NCBI GenBank assembly: GCA_013152695.1
Contig: JAADFV010000145.1
Span: forward strand, 1 to 6,287
Direction of reading: 5' to 3'
From: Chloroflexota bacterium
Lineage (GTDB): Bacteria; Chloroflexota; Anaerolineae; J102
DNA length: 6,287 bases
The position numbers and the translations under genes are program-made. Of the stretch, positions 5,405 to 6,287 are shown one piece after another; the stretch's first letter is position 1, and the number at the start of each line of letters is the position of its first letter. Below the pieces are notes generated by a model that had not been told where the DNA came from, ran no database searches, and worked only from the letters and a program-made list of their open reading frames with translations.

Positions 5405-6223
5405 TCAGGGAGAGGGTAGAAACTGCTGCACTTCAGTTTCGAAAGCAGGGAGAGAAATTCGTGCAGTCAAATTAGCACTCAATGGTGTCACCGAGACGAT
5501 GTGATCAATAGCGAAAGCGTAAATATCAGAATCTGCTTCAAGGGTATCCAAATCGATGGCAATTTCATAATCTAATTCCAAGGGGGCGCTGCTGGGGGCG
5601 TCCTGCTTGGGAGTAGAGATGTAATAAGGTTGTCGACTCTGACGGGTAATACGCCAGGGGGTAGCTTGAGTGGCAGTGCTGGGAATATCGATTTTGAGAG
5701 CTACGACATCTTCGGGCCAAACTGGCATCTCCAGGGCCAGGCGAGCAAAATGCTGCAACCAATAGACTGCCCCCGACCAGTCGACATCATAACCGTGATT
5801 ATAATGATAATTCTTGGGGACCTCGAGAGAAAGCGCCAATGAACGAATGCCCATGTCGCCTCCTTGAAGAGCCGCACCGACGGTACCCGAAATCATGGTG
5901 TTACTGCCTAAATTCTCACCAAAGTTAATACCACTTACCACCAGATCAGGGCGCCGTTGCGCCAATTGCACCACGCCATAGATTACGGCCTGAGCGGGTG
6001 TACCGTTCATGTGGTAAGCGGAGATCATCTCGCCATTGTTCGGCAAGGTAAGAGAATGAATACGGCCATCGAAAGAGGTAGCCAGACTGCGAGACATACC
6101 AGATTGCTGCTCGGTGGGTGCAATGATCAGCAATTCTCCCAGGCCCGTTAGAGCTGTAATGGCTGCGTGTAATCCTGGTGAATGAATACCGTCGTCGTTG
6201 GTTATGAGGATGAGTGGTGGCAT
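5405..6223 (-). CDS. surE: 5'/3'-nucleotidase SurE
   Basis: The 272-residue protein is a SurE-family, metal-dependent phosphatase that removes phosphate from nucleoside monophosphates in the cytosol; it is linked to stress survival and nucleotide salvage. The N-terminal motif ILITNDDGIHSPGL (residues 5-18) gives the metal ligands D10 and D11. APTEQQSGMSRS (35-46) supplies S41. SGINFGENLG (97-106) supplies N100. SGTVGAALQGG (112-122) is the family's signature loop. The length is normal for the family, and no key residue is missing. The ATG at 6223 gives the canonical N-terminus only three residues before the first strand, so the start is secure. It is preceded by a C/A-rich stretch with no Shine-Dalgarno sequence, and no convincing promoter is visible in the 64 bp left in the window, so the gene may be internal to an operon or have a weakly SD-dependent start. 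The stop is 3 nt before the kinase-like gene. Confidence 0.97.
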   Translation of the reverse strand: MPPLILITNDDGIHSPGLHAAITALTGLGELLIIAPTEQQSGMSRSLATSFDGRIHSLTLPNNGEMISAYHMNGTPAQAVIYGVVQLAQRRPDLVVSGINFGENLGSNTMISGTVGAALQGGDMGIRSLALSLEVPKNYHYNHGYDVDWSGAVYWLQHFARLALEMPVWPEDVVALKIDIPSTATQATPWRITRQSRQPYYISTPKQDAPSSAPLELDYEIAIDLDTLEADSDIYAFAIDHIVSVTPLSANLTARISLPAFETEVQQFLPSP

Positions 6224-6287
6224 GGGTTGTGGTGGGGGTTAAGATAGCGCGGGTGCAGGTGAAAGCAGATGAACTGTGCGCAAAGCG

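Noticed and set aside
6224..6287. Promoter for surE around TATCTT
   Set aside because: TATCTT matches 4 of 6 bases but no -35-like hexamer lies at a usable distance; too little upstream sequence is available to judge.

Overview
The window carries a single-strand gene array: every supported gene lies on the minus strand, so transcription runs from the right end (6287) to the left end (1). The likely source is a bacterium of the Chloroflexota. This is inferred from Thr/Pro-rich 'PTPTP'-type linkers in two membrane or exported proteins, a bacterial eRF1-like protein with a zinc ribbon, middling GC content, weak or absent Shine-Dalgarno sequences before several genes, and the gene mix as a whole. 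No rRNA or other taxonomic marker is present, so the phylum call is moderate at best.

Layout in transcription order (right to left). (1) surE, 6223-5405, a survival-protein nucleotidase with its full active-site set. (2) Three bases after the surE stop, a six-helix membrane histidine-kinase-like protein, 5401-4064. Its ATP-binding half is intact, but its H-box carries Lys-Ser where His-Glu is expected. (3) After 91 bp holding a possible promoter with a palindrome in its spacer, a probable lipoprotein with three LysM domains, 3972-3151. (4) After 136 bp, an SPFH/prohibitin-like membrane protein, 3014-1971. (5) After a 440-bp non-coding stretch, an eRF1/VLRF1-like protein of the bacterial archaeo-eukaryotic release factor type, 1530-433, with a strong Shine-Dalgarno sequence. 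(6) After a GC-rich terminator-like hairpin, the N-terminal part of a membrane-anchored Thr/Pro-rich protein, 319 to beyond base 1.

The 440-bp gap (1531-1970) is the most structured non-coding DNA here. Just downstream of the SPFH gene is a 90-bp nested imperfect palindrome (1845-1934), flanked by near-identical 10-bp direct repeats. Next comes a good sigma70-type promoter (1795-1767). Then a perfect 11-bp inverted repeat followed by TTTT (1659-1612) sits in the predicted leader of the eRF1-like gene, where it could act as an attenuator or as the terminator of upstream transcription. No CRISPR array, tRNA, rRNA or transposase gene was seen.

How the genes work together: surE and the kinase-like gene are almost certainly co-transcribed and probably translationally coupled. 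The LysM and SPFH genes could belong to the same transcription unit or have their own promoters. Several products act at the cell envelope (kinase-like protein, LysM lipoprotein, SPFH protein, Thr/Pro-rich anchored protein). The eRF1-like protein probably acts on ribosomes and appears to be separately controlled. The strongest candidates for new biology are the pseudokinase-like H-box, the eRF1-like protein lacking Gln at the expected catalytic position, and the nested palindrome.
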